From: Actinopolymorpha pittospori
GTDB taxonomy: Bacteria > Actinomycetota > Actinomycetes > Propionibacteriales > Actinopolymorphaceae
Length of the DNA: 64,000 bases
Assembly: GCF_014873875.1 (NCBI RefSeq)
Contig: NZ_JADBEM010000001.1
Location: forward strand, 1,178,001 to 1,242,000
Direction of reading: 5' to 3'
Within the stretch, counting starts at the first letter, position 1, and each line of letters starts with the position of its first letter. The position numbers were made by a program, and so were the translations under genes. Positions 18,541 through 27,700 of the stretch are shown here, piece by piece. The notes under the pieces were generated by a model that searched no databases, had not been told where the DNA came from, and saw only the letters and a list, made by a program, of their open reading frames with translations.

Positions 18541-21282
18541 TTAGCCCTTGCGGTGCGGGGCGAGTGTCGTCTCGTCGACCAGCCGGCCGTCGACGGCGTA
18601 GGTCGCCACGGACAGCCCCGCGTCGGTCGACCTCAACACGGTGCCCATCTGCGTGTCGGCGTCGTCCACGACGTCGTCCCAGGGCTTGGCGGTGTTGGTG
18701 CCGAAGTTCGGCCCACCCGGGCCGAGGGTGACGAACGTGATCGCCTTGGCGATCTCCTCAGGCGTGGCCGCCAGCCGGCCGTCATAGATGGCGGAGCGCT
18801 TGTAGACATCGTCGTGGCCGCCGAGGTACAGGTCGACGCCGAGCTGACCGAACACCCGCGAGACCTTCGCGCGTGCGTCCGCCATGGCGGGGGTCTCAGC
18901 GGCCTGCCCGCCGAAGTAGGACGTGTGGCCCACGACGACGGTCGACCGCTGGTGCGAGGCACGGACGTCCTCGGCCAGCCAGTCGAGTTGCTTGTCGAGG
19001 TCGTAACTGGTGTTCAGGACGGCGACGTGGACATCGCCGCGGTCGAAGGAGTAGTTGCTCTCCCCGACAGCGCCGTCCCGCGGCAGGGCGTACACGTTGG
19101 AGAAGATCGCGTTGCGGTCGGCGTTCTGGGTGTTGTACTCCAGATCACCCGCGCTCTCACCGTCACCGACCACCGGCGCCACCTGCAGTCCGAGACCGTC
19201 GTACACGTGGTTGTCGACGTCCTCCCAGTACTCCCGGTGGGCGCCTCCGGCCACCAGATCACCGGTCTGGACCAGGGTTGAACCCCCGGGCGCCTGGTCC
19301 CGCAGCTGGTCGACCACCTTCTGGGTGAGCCCAAGGTCGCCCGGCGCGCGGGAGGTGGCGGCGAGGTCGCCGACCAGGTAGATCGGCTCGTTCTTCGCCC
19401 CCGCGGCCCGGAACTCACCGCGTACGTCGGTCCAGGCCCGCTCGTCGGTGGCGCGGGGAGCGGTGCCGGCCTCGGAGACCCCGAAGCGGTACTCGTACTC
19501 TCCGCCGTTCTTCAGCCCTCGCAGCTGGAACTCGTGGCTGCGCAGCGGCTGCCCGGTGACCGTGTCCTGGTAGACCGCGCCCGGCTTGCCGATAGTGTTG
19601 AGCTCGTAGGTCGTGTCGCCGGTCGAGGTGAGGACCGGGACGTTGCGCCAGGTGCCGTGGCCCATCGGTCGGACCTGCGCGTAGACGTGGTCGATGGTGC
19701 TGTCCGTGGCAACGCTGAGGCCGGCCGTACCAGGGCGCTCGCCGACAGTGGCGGTGCCGTCCATGTACTGGAAGGCGCCCTCCGGGTCGGCCTGCTCCTG
19801 CGCGACCTTGATCCGCAGCATCTGCGCACCGGTGCTCCCGGTAGCGTCCGCGGCCTTCACCACCACGATGTGATCGGAGTAGCTGCGTACGGAGAAACCG
19901 CCGTCGGTGACCGGCACCTGGCCGTTGTCGTCCCAGACCTCGTAGGTCACCTTCGGCTCGGCCCCGCTGTCGTCGACGGCGGTGACGGCTGGCAGCTCGA
20001 TCCGGTCACCGTAGGCCGCCTGGGTCGGCACCTCGGAGTCGACGGTGATCGTGGGTGCGTAGTTGGCGCCGCGGGTCGTGTCACCGATCCAGACCGGTGC
20101 GGACACGATCACGTCGCCGTCGGCCTGCTTCGCGACGACATAGAAGTAGTCCCCGTCGGCAGCAGCCAGGTCATGGGTGACGTGTACGTCCCGCCCGGAC
20201 ACCTCCGGGACCTCATACGCCACCTTGCCGCCGTTGGTGAGCACCTGGACGGAGGTGAAGGAGTCACTGGCGTCGGTGTCGGTGAGCCCGATGTCAAGGG
20301 AGGCTTTCGTGGTGTCGGCCGGCAGGATCGAACCCATCAACTTGTCATTGACACCGAACGTCAGGACAGTGTTGACGTCCTGGGTGGAGTACATGCTCCG
20401 GTCCCGCATCGCCTGGTAGACGGCCGACTGGCTCTTGCCCGTCGCCCAGACGCCCGTGATCGACTCGTCGCCGCTGACCCAGTTCGCGGCGTGCTCATCA
20501 CCGTTGAGGACGGGGGCCAGGTGCCACCCGGCGTCGAGCGCGTGCTGCAACTGCACGCGATTGGCTTCGGTCTTCACCTCGATCAGGTCGACACGGTCAT
20601 CGACCTGCCGGTCGAGGTGCTTGAAGTCGGCGAAGGCGCCCTTGCCGGCGGGGTCGGGGTGGTTGAACTGCGCGATGGCCTTCGGGTCCTGCTTGAGCCG
20701 GGCGTAGAACGTCGGCAGGTCGTACTTCAGATCACCGGTCGCGGCGCCGAAGGAGAGCGAGTCACCCTCGCTGCGGGCGGTCATGAACCAGTCGGTGTTG
20801 AACAGGTTCATGTGACCGGAGGTGTCGTACCAGGTGATCTCCTCGGCCGGGATCGTCACGAGGTCGTCCTGGCTCGCGTTGAACGACGCGGACACCTCGT
20901 GCAGGTAGCGCCACTCGTCGGAGACGGCGTGCCGCCAGTCGGTGGTGAAGTCGTCGCTGTTGCGTCGGTCGTAGAGCACGTCGTGCTCGGAGAGGGTGAA
21001 GAAATCCGCGTCGCTGTTCGCGGCCACGTGGGTGAAGGCGTCCATCGGCATCTGGACGCCGTCGCTGATCGAGGTGTGGGCGTGGAACTCACCGGTGAAG
21101 TAGGTCTTTCCGAGGTACGTCGGACGCTCGGGCGCCGCCGTGGCCGGATTCGCCGGCAGCACCGAGAACGCACCTGCGCTGATGGCCAGAGCCAGAGCGG
21201 CGCCGATACGGATCTGCGCGGGTCGCACGGTCGTGGACGCGCGCCTTTCCTTGCTGCGATGGGGACGTCCTGATGATCGCAT
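18541..21282 (-). CDS. Secreted two-domain metallohydrolase: PHP domain plus calcineurin-like phosphoesterase
   Basis: A 913-residue exported protein. A basic N-terminus and hydrophobic segment (IGAALALAISAGAFSVL) end in a signal site near PATAAPER. The N-terminal half is a CehA/McbA-like PHP domain: FHAHTSISDG near residue 70, LSEHD near 105, then FNHPDP, giving His/Asp/Glu metal ligands. Middle beta-rich segments follow. The C-terminal half has calcineurin-type motifs (YLVGDLAA, QTGDLVAGG, VVGHTSYFGG, LGGHDDVYKRS). It probably hydrolyses phosphoesters outside the cell; the substrate is unknown. The start at 21282 is chosen because the longer frame to 21804 crosses a gene fragment and lacks signal-like sequence. 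It ends at the shared terminator. Confidence 0.82.
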   Translation of the reverse strand: MRSSGRPHRSKERRASTTVRPAQIRIGAALALAISAGAFSVLPANPATAAPERPTYLGKTYFTGEFHAHTSISDGVQMPMDAFTHVAANSDADFFTLSEHDVLYDRRNSDDFTTDWRHAVSDEWRYLHEVSASFNASQDDLVTIPAEEITWYDTSGHMNLFNTDWFMTARSEGDSLSFGAATGDLKYDLPTFYARLKQDPKAIAQFNHPDPAGKGAFADFKHLDRQVDDRVDLIEVKTEANRVQLQHALDAGWHLAPVLNGDEHAANWVSGDESITGVWATGKSQSAVYQAMRDRSMYSTQDVNTVLTFGVNDKLMGSILPADTTKASLDIGLTDTDASDSFTSVQVLTNGGKVAYEVPEVSGRDVHVTHDLAAADGDYFYVVAKQADGDVIVSAPVWIGDTTRGANYAPTITVDSEVPTQAAYGDRIELPAVTAVDDSGAEPKVTYEVWDDNGQVPVTDGGFSVRSYSDHIVVVKAADATGSTGAQMLRIKVAQEQADPEGAFQYMDGTATVGERPGTAGLSVATDSTIDHVYAQVRPMGHGTWRNVPVLTSTGDTTYELNTIGKPGAVYQDTVTGQPLRSHEFQLRGLKNGGEYEYRFGVSEAGTAPRATDERAWTDVRGEFRAAGAKNEPIYLVGDLAATSRAPGDLGLTQKVVDQLRDQAPGGSTLVQTGDLVAGGAHREYWEDVDNHVYDGLGLQVAPVVGDGESAGDLEYNTQNADRNAIFSNVYALPRDGAVGESNYSFDRGDVHVAVLNTSYDLDKQLDWLAEDVRASHQRSTVVVGHTSYFGGQAAETPAMADARAKVSRVFGQLGVDLYLGGHDDVYKRSAIYDGRLAATPEEIAKAITFVTLGPGGPNFGTNTAKPWDDVVDDADTQMGTVLRSTDAGLSVATYAVDGRLVDETTLAPHRKG

Positions 21283-21393
21283 TCCACCGACACTGCCGGT
21301 CGAGAGGCACCGGACGCTTCTGCGCAAGGCGACGTGAGGTGAAGAGACAGTGAAGAGTCCGAGGAGACCCCTCCATCCGAAGGTGGCGTGCGC

Positions 21394-21440
21394 TGCTGGG
21401 GTCCGAGTGAGTCCACCGGCAGAGTGGCCGACCGCGCCCT
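21394..21440 (-). pseudogene. 3'-end fragment of a phytanoyl-CoA dioxygenase gene (R1)
   Basis: About 45 bases match the end of the phyH-type gene at 22925 (peptide ATLPVDSLGPQ), with the stop codon lost. It lies between the metallohydrolase gene and the VOC gene. It is the most degraded of three copies (R1, R2 at 21950-22020, and the intact gene end R3). Confidence 0.6.
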
Positions 21441-21518
21441 TACGAGGGTCGACACACCCCAGGATTCCACGGCCACCGGGTTGTGGCGCGCGCCCGGTCC
21501 AGCGAAGAATGACCAGGC

Positions 21519-21937
21519 ATGACTGATGCCGCGGAGTTCCCGCAGATGATGCACACGGCCATCGACACGACGAACGCCCGGGAACTCGCGGAGTTCTACC
21601 GGCAACTCCTCGGCCTGCGCTACCGGCCGGGCGACGAACCACCGGCAGAGGGCCCCGACGACGGAGCCGACTGCCTGGTCCTCCTCGACGCTGACGGCAC
21701 CCGGAAACTCGCCTTCCAGGAAGTCGAGCATCTGAAGCCGACGACGTGGCCCACTCACGACGTCCCGATGCAGATGCACACGACTTCCGGGTCCCCAGCG
21801 TCACCGAACTGGATCGGCACCGGCAGCGGGCCGAGGTACTCGGCGCCCGAGTGCTCCTGGACCGGACCGCTTCCGAGGAGCCGTTGTACGTGCTCGCCGA
21901 CCCGGCCGGTCACCCGTTCTGCCTCCTCGTCGGCTGA
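21519..21937 (+). pseudogene. VOC-family (glyoxalase/dioxygenase-like) gene with a one-base frameshift
   Basis: The frame from ATG 21519 reads as a normal VOC-domain protein (MMHTAIDTTNARELAEFYRQ, DVPMQMH) to about 21780. There one base is missing (CACACGAC where CAC NNC GAC is expected). The downstream frame continues with LDFRVPSVTELDRHR-like sequence and the family ending PLYVLADPAGHPFCLLVG, stopping at 21937. VOC proteins are small metal-dependent enzymes or resistance proteins. A single indel could be a sequencing error, in which case an intact protein of about 139 residues is encoded. Confidence 0.75.
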
Positions 21938-21949
21938 GCGGGGCAGGCG

Positions 21950-22020
21950 TTACTGGGGTCCGAGTGAGTCCACCGGCAGCGTGGCCGTCCGCGGCTTGTC
22001 GACCAGGAGCCGCCACTGCC
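21950..22020 (-). pseudogene. 3'-end fragment of a phytanoyl-CoA dioxygenase gene (R2)
   Basis: 71 bases encode QWRLLVDKPRTATLPVDSLG and the stop, matching the end of the gene at 22925-22995 with about four differences. It lies directly after the VOC gene. Nothing further upstream of the dioxygenase gene is preserved beside it. Confidence 0.75.
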
Positions 22021-22042
22021 AGGTTGGGTCTGGACGGCGTTG

Positions 22043-22230
22043 TCAGCGGCTGATGAAGTACTGCTGGGGGTTGCTCTGCGCGGGGGTACCGAACAGGTAC
22101 TCGTCGAGCATCCCGTCCGGCACGTTGTGAAAGTTGTTCTTGACGACTCCGAAGCTCGATCCGGACGACGAGAGGTCGCGAACGACTGGGATTCGGCCAC
22201 CGTGGCGATAACGGTTTTTTAGTATGAACG
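22043..22230 (-). pseudogene. C-terminal fragment of an unrecognised protein
   Basis: A frame without a start encodes GVVKNNFHNVPDGMLDEYLF and ends QQYFISR at TGA 22043-22045. The composition is that of a real globular protein, not a shadow frame. The upstream end dissolves near 22230; a different frame beyond it reads DKPNWIVERRD, suggesting an older frameshift. The family is not recognised. Confidence 0.45.
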
Positions 22231-22342
22231 TGAAGATCGCGTCTTTCCACGATCCAGTTGGGCTTGTCCACTTGCTGACAACACGGACAGCCTGACAACA
22301 CCCCTGCCGTTCGTCAGAGCAGCCCGTGCGATCAGCAGGCGA

Positions 22343-22813
22343 TCAGGTCTCGTCAGGGCTGCTCTCGCCGACGAGACCGTTCCACGACCATCGCGGGATG
22401 CACAGTCCGTCCGGGACGTCATCCGCGGACCCGTGGTAGCGGGACATCGTTGTGGTCGTCGTCCACGCGAAGTAGTCATGCAGCACCTGATGGAGCCGGT
22501 CGTCCCTGGCGAGGCCGACGTCTACGAGCGCCTGATCGAAGCACGCGATCGCTCGACGGTCCATCTCCTCGTGTGGGCCGTTACCGCTGTGTATCCGCAC
22601 TACTGAGGTCTCGTCCCCGTAGGAGTCCGAGTAGGTCTTCGGGCCCCCGAGCGCCTCCGCCCAGTAGGCGGCGAGCCGTTGGCTGTGGTCGGCGCGGACC
22701 CCGCGGATGAACGCGTGGCTGACCACCTCGTCGGCCATCACCCTGGCATGCCATGCGTGCGCCAAGCGCAGCAAACCGTCGGCGGCACCGGCGACCTCAT
22801 ACACCGTCTGCAT
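22343..22813 (-). CDS. Group 2 truncated hemoglobin-like globin
   Basis: A 156-residue single-domain globin. The start is placed at ATG 22813 (MQTVYEVAGAADGLLRL), the usual actinobacterial N-terminus; the longer frame adds seven unlikely residues. Family features are VMADEVVSHAF, RLAAYWAEALGGP and GNGPHEEMDRRAIACFDQAL, where the His is the likely proximal heme ligand, then a C-terminal helix with DYFAWTTTTTM. These proteins bind O2 or NO and are linked to NO/peroxide handling. It lies between two copies of the phyH 3' end, with no clear operon partner. Confidence 0.85.
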   Translation of the reverse strand: MQTVYEVAGAADGLLRLAHAWHARVMADEVVSHAFIRGVRADHSQRLAAYWAEALGGPKTYSDSYGDETSVVRIHSGNGPHEEMDRRAIACFDQALVDVGLARDDRLHQVLHDYFAWTTTTTMSRYHGSADDVPDGLCIPRWSWNGLVGESSPDET

Positions 22814-22924
22814 GTGCCAAAGATGCCACGCCACGACTCCTGCGCCCCGGAATCGACGTGAGGCCGGCAGTGCTGACGGACCGGCTGTCAGCGCTGACCA
22901 GGCGTCCGAGCGTGGGTTCGAACG

Positions 22925-23743
22925 TTACTGGGGGCCGAGTGAGTCCACCGGCAACGTGGCCGTCCGCGGGTTGTCGACCAGCAGCCGCCACTGCCCGCTC
23001 GTCCGGTCCAGCCAGCGGACGTCCTCCCGGTGGTACTGCAGCGCGTAGGCCACCCGAGGCGCGTCGGTGACGTTCGGTCCCGAGCCGTGCACGGTCCACC
23101 GCGAGAAGGCCACCGCGTCGCCGGCCCGCATCCGGATCGGCAGGCAGGACAGCGGATCGACCTCCACCTGCTGGTGCTGGTCACCGTCGTCGCTGTTACG
23201 CGAGGGGATCTGCTGGTTCAGGTGGGAACGCGGCACGATCCCAAGGCAGCCGTTGTCCGGGGTCATGTCCTCGAGGGCGACCCAGATGTTGATGGAACCG
23301 AGCGCTGGGTCGTGACGGGTGTAGTTGTTGTCCTGGTGGAAGTGGAAGGTGCCGCCACCGCCTCCGGCCTTGACTGCGGTGAACGGGAGATACCGTACGG
23401 CGCGGCCACCAATCAGTTGGGACGCCACCGCGAGGGTCTCCTCGCAGTTGATGAGCTGGTCGAGCGCGGAGCCCGACAGGTACTGCGAACACTGGCGAAG
23501 CTTGTCGGCCGTCTCACTCGCGCGCTGCAGCGATTGGCGGGACACGCCGTTGGCCGCGAGGGCCTCGAACACCTCTTCGCGCAGCGTTTCGACCGCCGCC
23601 TGGTCCACGAGTCCTGGCAGGACGAGATAGCCCTCCTGCTGGTAGAAGTGGACCTCGCTCTCGGTCAGGGTCATCGGCCTGACCACCATGTCCAGCTTCG
23701 TCTTCGGCACGTTCATCTCCAGGGGTGGTGAACCTTCGGCCAC
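22925..23743 (-). CDS. Phytanoyl-CoA dioxygenase family (PhyH) Fe(II)/2-oxoglutarate oxygenase
   Basis: A 272-residue non-heme iron oxygenase with a GTG start preceded by GAGGAG. The double-stranded beta-helix core shows the iron-binding HxD in TFHFHQDNNY, the distal His in WTVHGSGPN, and the Arg expected to bind 2-oxoglutarate in PRVAYALQYH. NGCLGIVPRSH is typical of the family. It would hydroxylate a small molecule; the substrate is unknown and no biosynthetic genes flank it. Its 3' end is duplicated twice to the left. Confidence 0.88.
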   Translation of the reverse strand: MAEGSPPLEMNVPKTKLDMVVRPMTLTESEVHFYQQEGYLVLPGLVDQAAVETLREEVFEALAANGVSRQSLQRASETADKLRQCSQYLSGSALDQLINCEETLAVASQLIGGRAVRYLPFTAVKAGGGGGTFHFHQDNNYTRHDPALGSINIWVALEDMTPDNGCLGIVPRSHLNQQIPSRNSDDGDQHQQVEVDPLSCLPIRMRAGDAVAFSRWTVHGSGPNVTDAPRVAYALQYHREDVRWLDRTSGQWRLLVDNPRTATLPVDSLGPQ

Positions 23744-23845
23744 GACTCCTCACGATTCTGGTGCAGGCGCATGCCATCCCCATGGCTGAACCGTCCCTTG
23801 TTGCCTATCCCGACCGATGCCGGCCACCACCGAGCCGGCTGGCGG

Positions 23846-24412
23846 TCAGCCGGTGATGAAGTCCGGCGGCACCTGGTCGGCGAGCCACACCTTCTCGTTG
23901 CCGGCATAGAAGACGACGCCTCTGGATGCGGCGTCACCCGCCGCGACGGTGAGGATCACCGGGCGGGAGGCCTTCCGCCCTCCGACGGCCCGCGCGGTCG
24001 CCTCGTCGACGGAGAGGTGGACGTACTGCCGGCCCATCGGGCGCAGCCCGCTCGTACGGATCGCCTCGGCAGCGTCGGGAGACGTCCCGTGGAACAGCAC
24101 AGCCGGAGGGATCCCTCGCACCACGACAATCCGGCCCGGCACCGAGTGTCCGTACAGCGCCCGGATCCGTCCCTCGTGTATCTCGTAACGGCGCTTGGTG
24201 GCCGACGCCACCATCGCCTCGACATCTTCGACGGTCAACGCGTCCCAGCATCGTTCCCGTCGCAACCCGGCGACCAACGCGTCGAGGGACGTCCAGCCGA
24301 GTGCGTCCAACTCCAGCTCGAACAGCCACGGTTCATGCCGCAACGCGTACGCCACCGCCTTACTCAGGTCCGCCACCCGCAAGCCGGGCTTACGCGACCC
24401 GCCGCCACTCAT
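23846..24412 (-). CDS. kptA: RNA 2'-phosphotransferase, KptA/Tpt1 family
   Basis: A 188-residue Tpt1/KptA enzyme, which transfers a 2'-phosphate from RNA to NAD+, releasing ADP-ribose cyclic phosphate. Motifs seen are the N-terminal LSKAVAYALRHEP near residue 14, DALGWTSLDALVAGL, LFHGTSPDAAEAI and QYVHLSVDEATA, with the conserved Arg/His/Arg pattern. The ATG at 24412 gives the usual family N-terminus; the longer frame is low-complexity. Bacteria lack the tRNA-splicing pathway that needs this enzyme, so its role here is uncertain. Some KptA enzymes can ADP-ribosylate nucleic-acid ends. Confidence 0.87.
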   Translation of the reverse strand: MSGGGSRKPGLRVADLSKAVAYALRHEPWLFELELDALGWTSLDALVAGLRRERCWDALTVEDVEAMVASATKRRYEIHEGRIRALYGHSVPGRIVVVRGIPPAVLFHGTSPDAAEAIRTSGLRPMGRQYVHLSVDEATARAVGGRKASRPVILTVAAGDAASRGVVFYAGNEKVWLADQVPPDFITG

Positions 24413-24713
24413 CCGCAGAACCAGACCCTCGATCGCCGTTGATGGGGCGCGGCGCCCGCGCCCGAGATCACCTCGCACAGCCTGCCAGCTCTGCCGCGCA
24501 ACGACCTCCGGATTTCCCGGCATGGCGACATCGCCACACAGGCGAGGCAGGCGACCTGCCCCGGCTCGTCCCGAGCCTACGCGGCCCGACCGGTCCGCCC
24601 GCTTGGTTAACCTTGTCCTTTTTAAGGTAACTACGGCATTGACGGCCTTCGTCCCATCTGGAAGCCTCGAAGGCCAACTCACTGGGCATGTCAACCGGAG
24701 ACGGGAGATCGCC
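24413..24713. promoter_or_regulatory. Divergent promoter region between kptA and the RHS gene
   Basis: About 300 bases without a gene. An AT-rich imperfect inverted repeat (GTTAACCTT ... AAGGTAAC, about 24605-24631) stands out in the GC-rich context and could hold a promoter or operator for the RHS gene. The ribosome-binding site GGGAG sits six bases before the TTG at 24714. Confidence 0.35.
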
Positions 24714-27700
24714 TTGTCACGGGGACGTCTACCTTTCATCGGGACCATGGCCGTCGCGCTGGTCCTCACAAGCCTTCACTCGCCCTTCACCAGATCCGCC
24801 GCCGCGGACGACCCGACACCTCCGGCCGATGCCGAGAGGTCGGTGGTGCAGGTGCCACGGACGGAGGTCGGTACGGGATCTCTTCCATCCGCCTACGAGA
24901 TCGGCGTCGATGGCAAGCCACTGCGGCAGGCCAAACCCGCGTCGGTGATCTGGCCCAGCGCGGGCACGGCCACCGTCGACGTCCCCGGTATCGGCAAGCC
25001 GGCGCGGGTCGGCTCAACCGTCGTCGCCGTGACCGCACCGAAAGCTTCAGCGAAAACAGAGCCGAAGGCCACGAGCACGCCCGAACGCGTCTCCGTCCAG
25101 GCGTACGGCAACGACGTCGCCCGCAAACTCGGCGGTCACGGCACCGCCTTCCGGCTCAGCCGCGCCGACGGTGTCCGGGCAACCGGCACCGTGCAGGTGA
25201 GGGTCGACGTGTCCGGCTTCGCCGACGCGTTCGGCGGCGACTTCGAGACCCGGCTACGCCTGATCTCAAAGCCCGGCTGCGCCCTCGTCACTCCCTCCGC
25301 GTCGGCCTGCGCGACCGGCACGCCGGTCAGGAGTCACGTCGACCTGAGGACCCACACCCTCGTGGCCGAGATCTCCACGACGGCCACCCCGGCCGGCGGC
25401 CCAGCCGGCACCCCCGCTGGCGACGAAGCACCACCTGACCCGGCCGGCCCGGTGTTCGTCGTCGCCGCCGCGCCCTCGGGTGAAACAGGCTCGGCCACCG
25501 CGACGAAGCTATCGAGCTCGAGCAAGTGGTCGGTCGGACTGCAATCCGGCGACTTCAACTGGACCCTGCCGCTGCCGAAGGTGCCGGCCATCTCCGGCAA
25601 CGCACCGGAATTCGACCTGTCCTACTCATCCCAGGCCGTCGACGGCCAGGTCGCGGCAGAGAACAACCAGCCGTCGTGGGTGGGTCAGGGGTGGGACCTC
25701 GCGCTGCCCTTCCTGGAACGCCGTTACAAGGGGTGCGCCGACGACGGCGGCGACACCGCCGACCTGTGCTGGGGCGGCGACGAACTCCGCCTGTCCCTGG
25801 AAGGCACCTCCTCCTCCCTGGTGAAGGACACCCAGGCAGGCGGTGACACCTGGCGTGCCCGCCAGGACCCTGGATGGAAGGTCGTCCGCCACCGCGGCAC
25901 CGACAACGGCGACAACGACGGCGAGTACTGGGTGGTCTCCACCCCGCAGGGCACCACCTACACCTTCGGCCGCGGTAAGCAGGCGACCACCGGCACACAG
26001 ACGGACTCCGTCTACACGGTGCCGGTGTTCGGTGACGACTCCGGCGAACCCTGCCACACGTCGAGCACGCAGGACTCCTGGTGTGTGCAGGCCTGGCGCT
26101 GGAACCTCGACCAGGTCGTGGACGCCCACGGCAACTCGAGCACCTACTTCTACTCCCCGGAGAAGAATCGCTACGCCCGCAACGGCAACGCCGACCGCTC
26201 CACCGACTACACAGCGGGCGGATCGCTTCGCGACATCGTCTACTCCCAACGCTCCGGCTCCGAGGACGTCCAAGCGCCCGCCCGCCTGCACTTCTCCACC
26301 CAGCGCCGCTGCGTGGAGGCCGCCGACGGCTCCGGCACCTGCCCGGCCTACGACCAGGACCACGCCACCTCCTACCCGGACGTGCCGATGGACTCCCTGT
26401 GCACCGGGCGCTGCACCGGGGAGGAGCAGAAAGCGCCGACGTTCTTCACCGGCTACCTGCTCCGCTCGGTGACCGCCCAACGCTCCGGTGCTGACGGCGG
26501 CTGGGTGGACGTCGATCGTCTCGACCTCACCTTCTCCTTCCCGAAACCCTCCGACGGCACCAGCGCCGCGTTGTGGTTGCGGAAGGTGCAGCAGAGCGGG
26601 CTGGCCGGCTCGAACACGAAATCGCTGCCCGCGGTGGAGTTCACCGGCAAGGAACGCGTCAACCGCGCCGACGCCGACCCGGGCGCCGGCGCGCCGGAGA
26701 TGCGCAAGCTGCGGATGACCTCGGTCGTGGACGAGATGGGCCGCCGGGTCGACGTCAACTACGGCCAGCCCCACGCCTGCCCGAAGGGCGACCTGCCACC
26801 CGCCTACGACACCAACACCCAGGACTGCTTCCCCGGCTGGCGAACCAACGGTGACAGCTCCGGGTTCGGCGTCTGGAACAAGCACCTGGTCACCCGGGTC
26901 ACGGTCAACGACACCGGCGGCGGCTCCCCACCACAGATCACCAGCTACCGCTACCGCGGCACCCCCGCCTGGCACTCCGACAACGACCCGCTCGTCCCGA
27001 ACGACCGCGAGTCCTGGAGCGACTGGCGCGGCTACGGCAGCGTCGACGTCGTCCAGATGTCCGACCCGAAATACCGCGGCGAGAAGGCCAGCCGATCGCT
27101 GTCGACGACCCGCACCCTGTTCTTCCGCGGCATGAACGGCGACCGCCGATCCGACGGCAGCAAGAAGTCGGTCATGGTCACCGACTCCCGCGGAACCTCC
27201 CTGACCGACCAGCCCTACCTGCGCGGCAAGGAACGCGAGACCCAGCAGTTCGCGCTGGACGCCAAGGGCGACCCCAGCTACGAACTCGGCGGCAGCCTGA
27301 AGAACTACACCTCCGCCCGCACCACCCCCAAGGACCCCGGCGAAGCCGACCCGGACGCCGACGCCCACCTGGTCGTCGAAAGCGACTCGGCCAGCCGGGA
27401 GACGGTGATCGCTGACGACGGCACCCGCACCTCCCGCTCCAAGAGCCTGGCCACCTCCTACGACAGCTACGGGCAGGTCATCTCCGTCCTGGACGAGGCC
27501 CGTACCGGCGACGACATCGACCAGCGGTGCACCAAGACCTCCTACGCCCGCGACAACGACACCGTCGACCGCTGGATGCTGGCCTTCCCCTACCGGGTCC
27601 GCACCTACGCCGGATCCTGCGACAAGCCGAGCAGCTTGGTCACCGGCAAGGACCAGTACTACGACAGCTCAGACAAGCTCGGCAGCCCGGTCCACAAGGG

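Noticed and set aside
21283..21804. N-terminal extension of the PHP/phosphoesterase frame
   Set aside because: The extension is Arg/Ser/Pro-rich, crosses the phyH relic R1 and the VOC gene in antisense, and would hide the signal peptide.
22905..22935. GGGTTCGAAC resembling a tRNA T-loop near 22915
   Set aside because: No flanking T stem or other arms, and it lies at the end of the phyH gene region.
24413..24769. Longer kptA start (119 extra codons)
   Set aside because: The added part is low-complexity and overlaps the RHS promoter and start; KptA proteins begin near LSKAVAYALRHEP.
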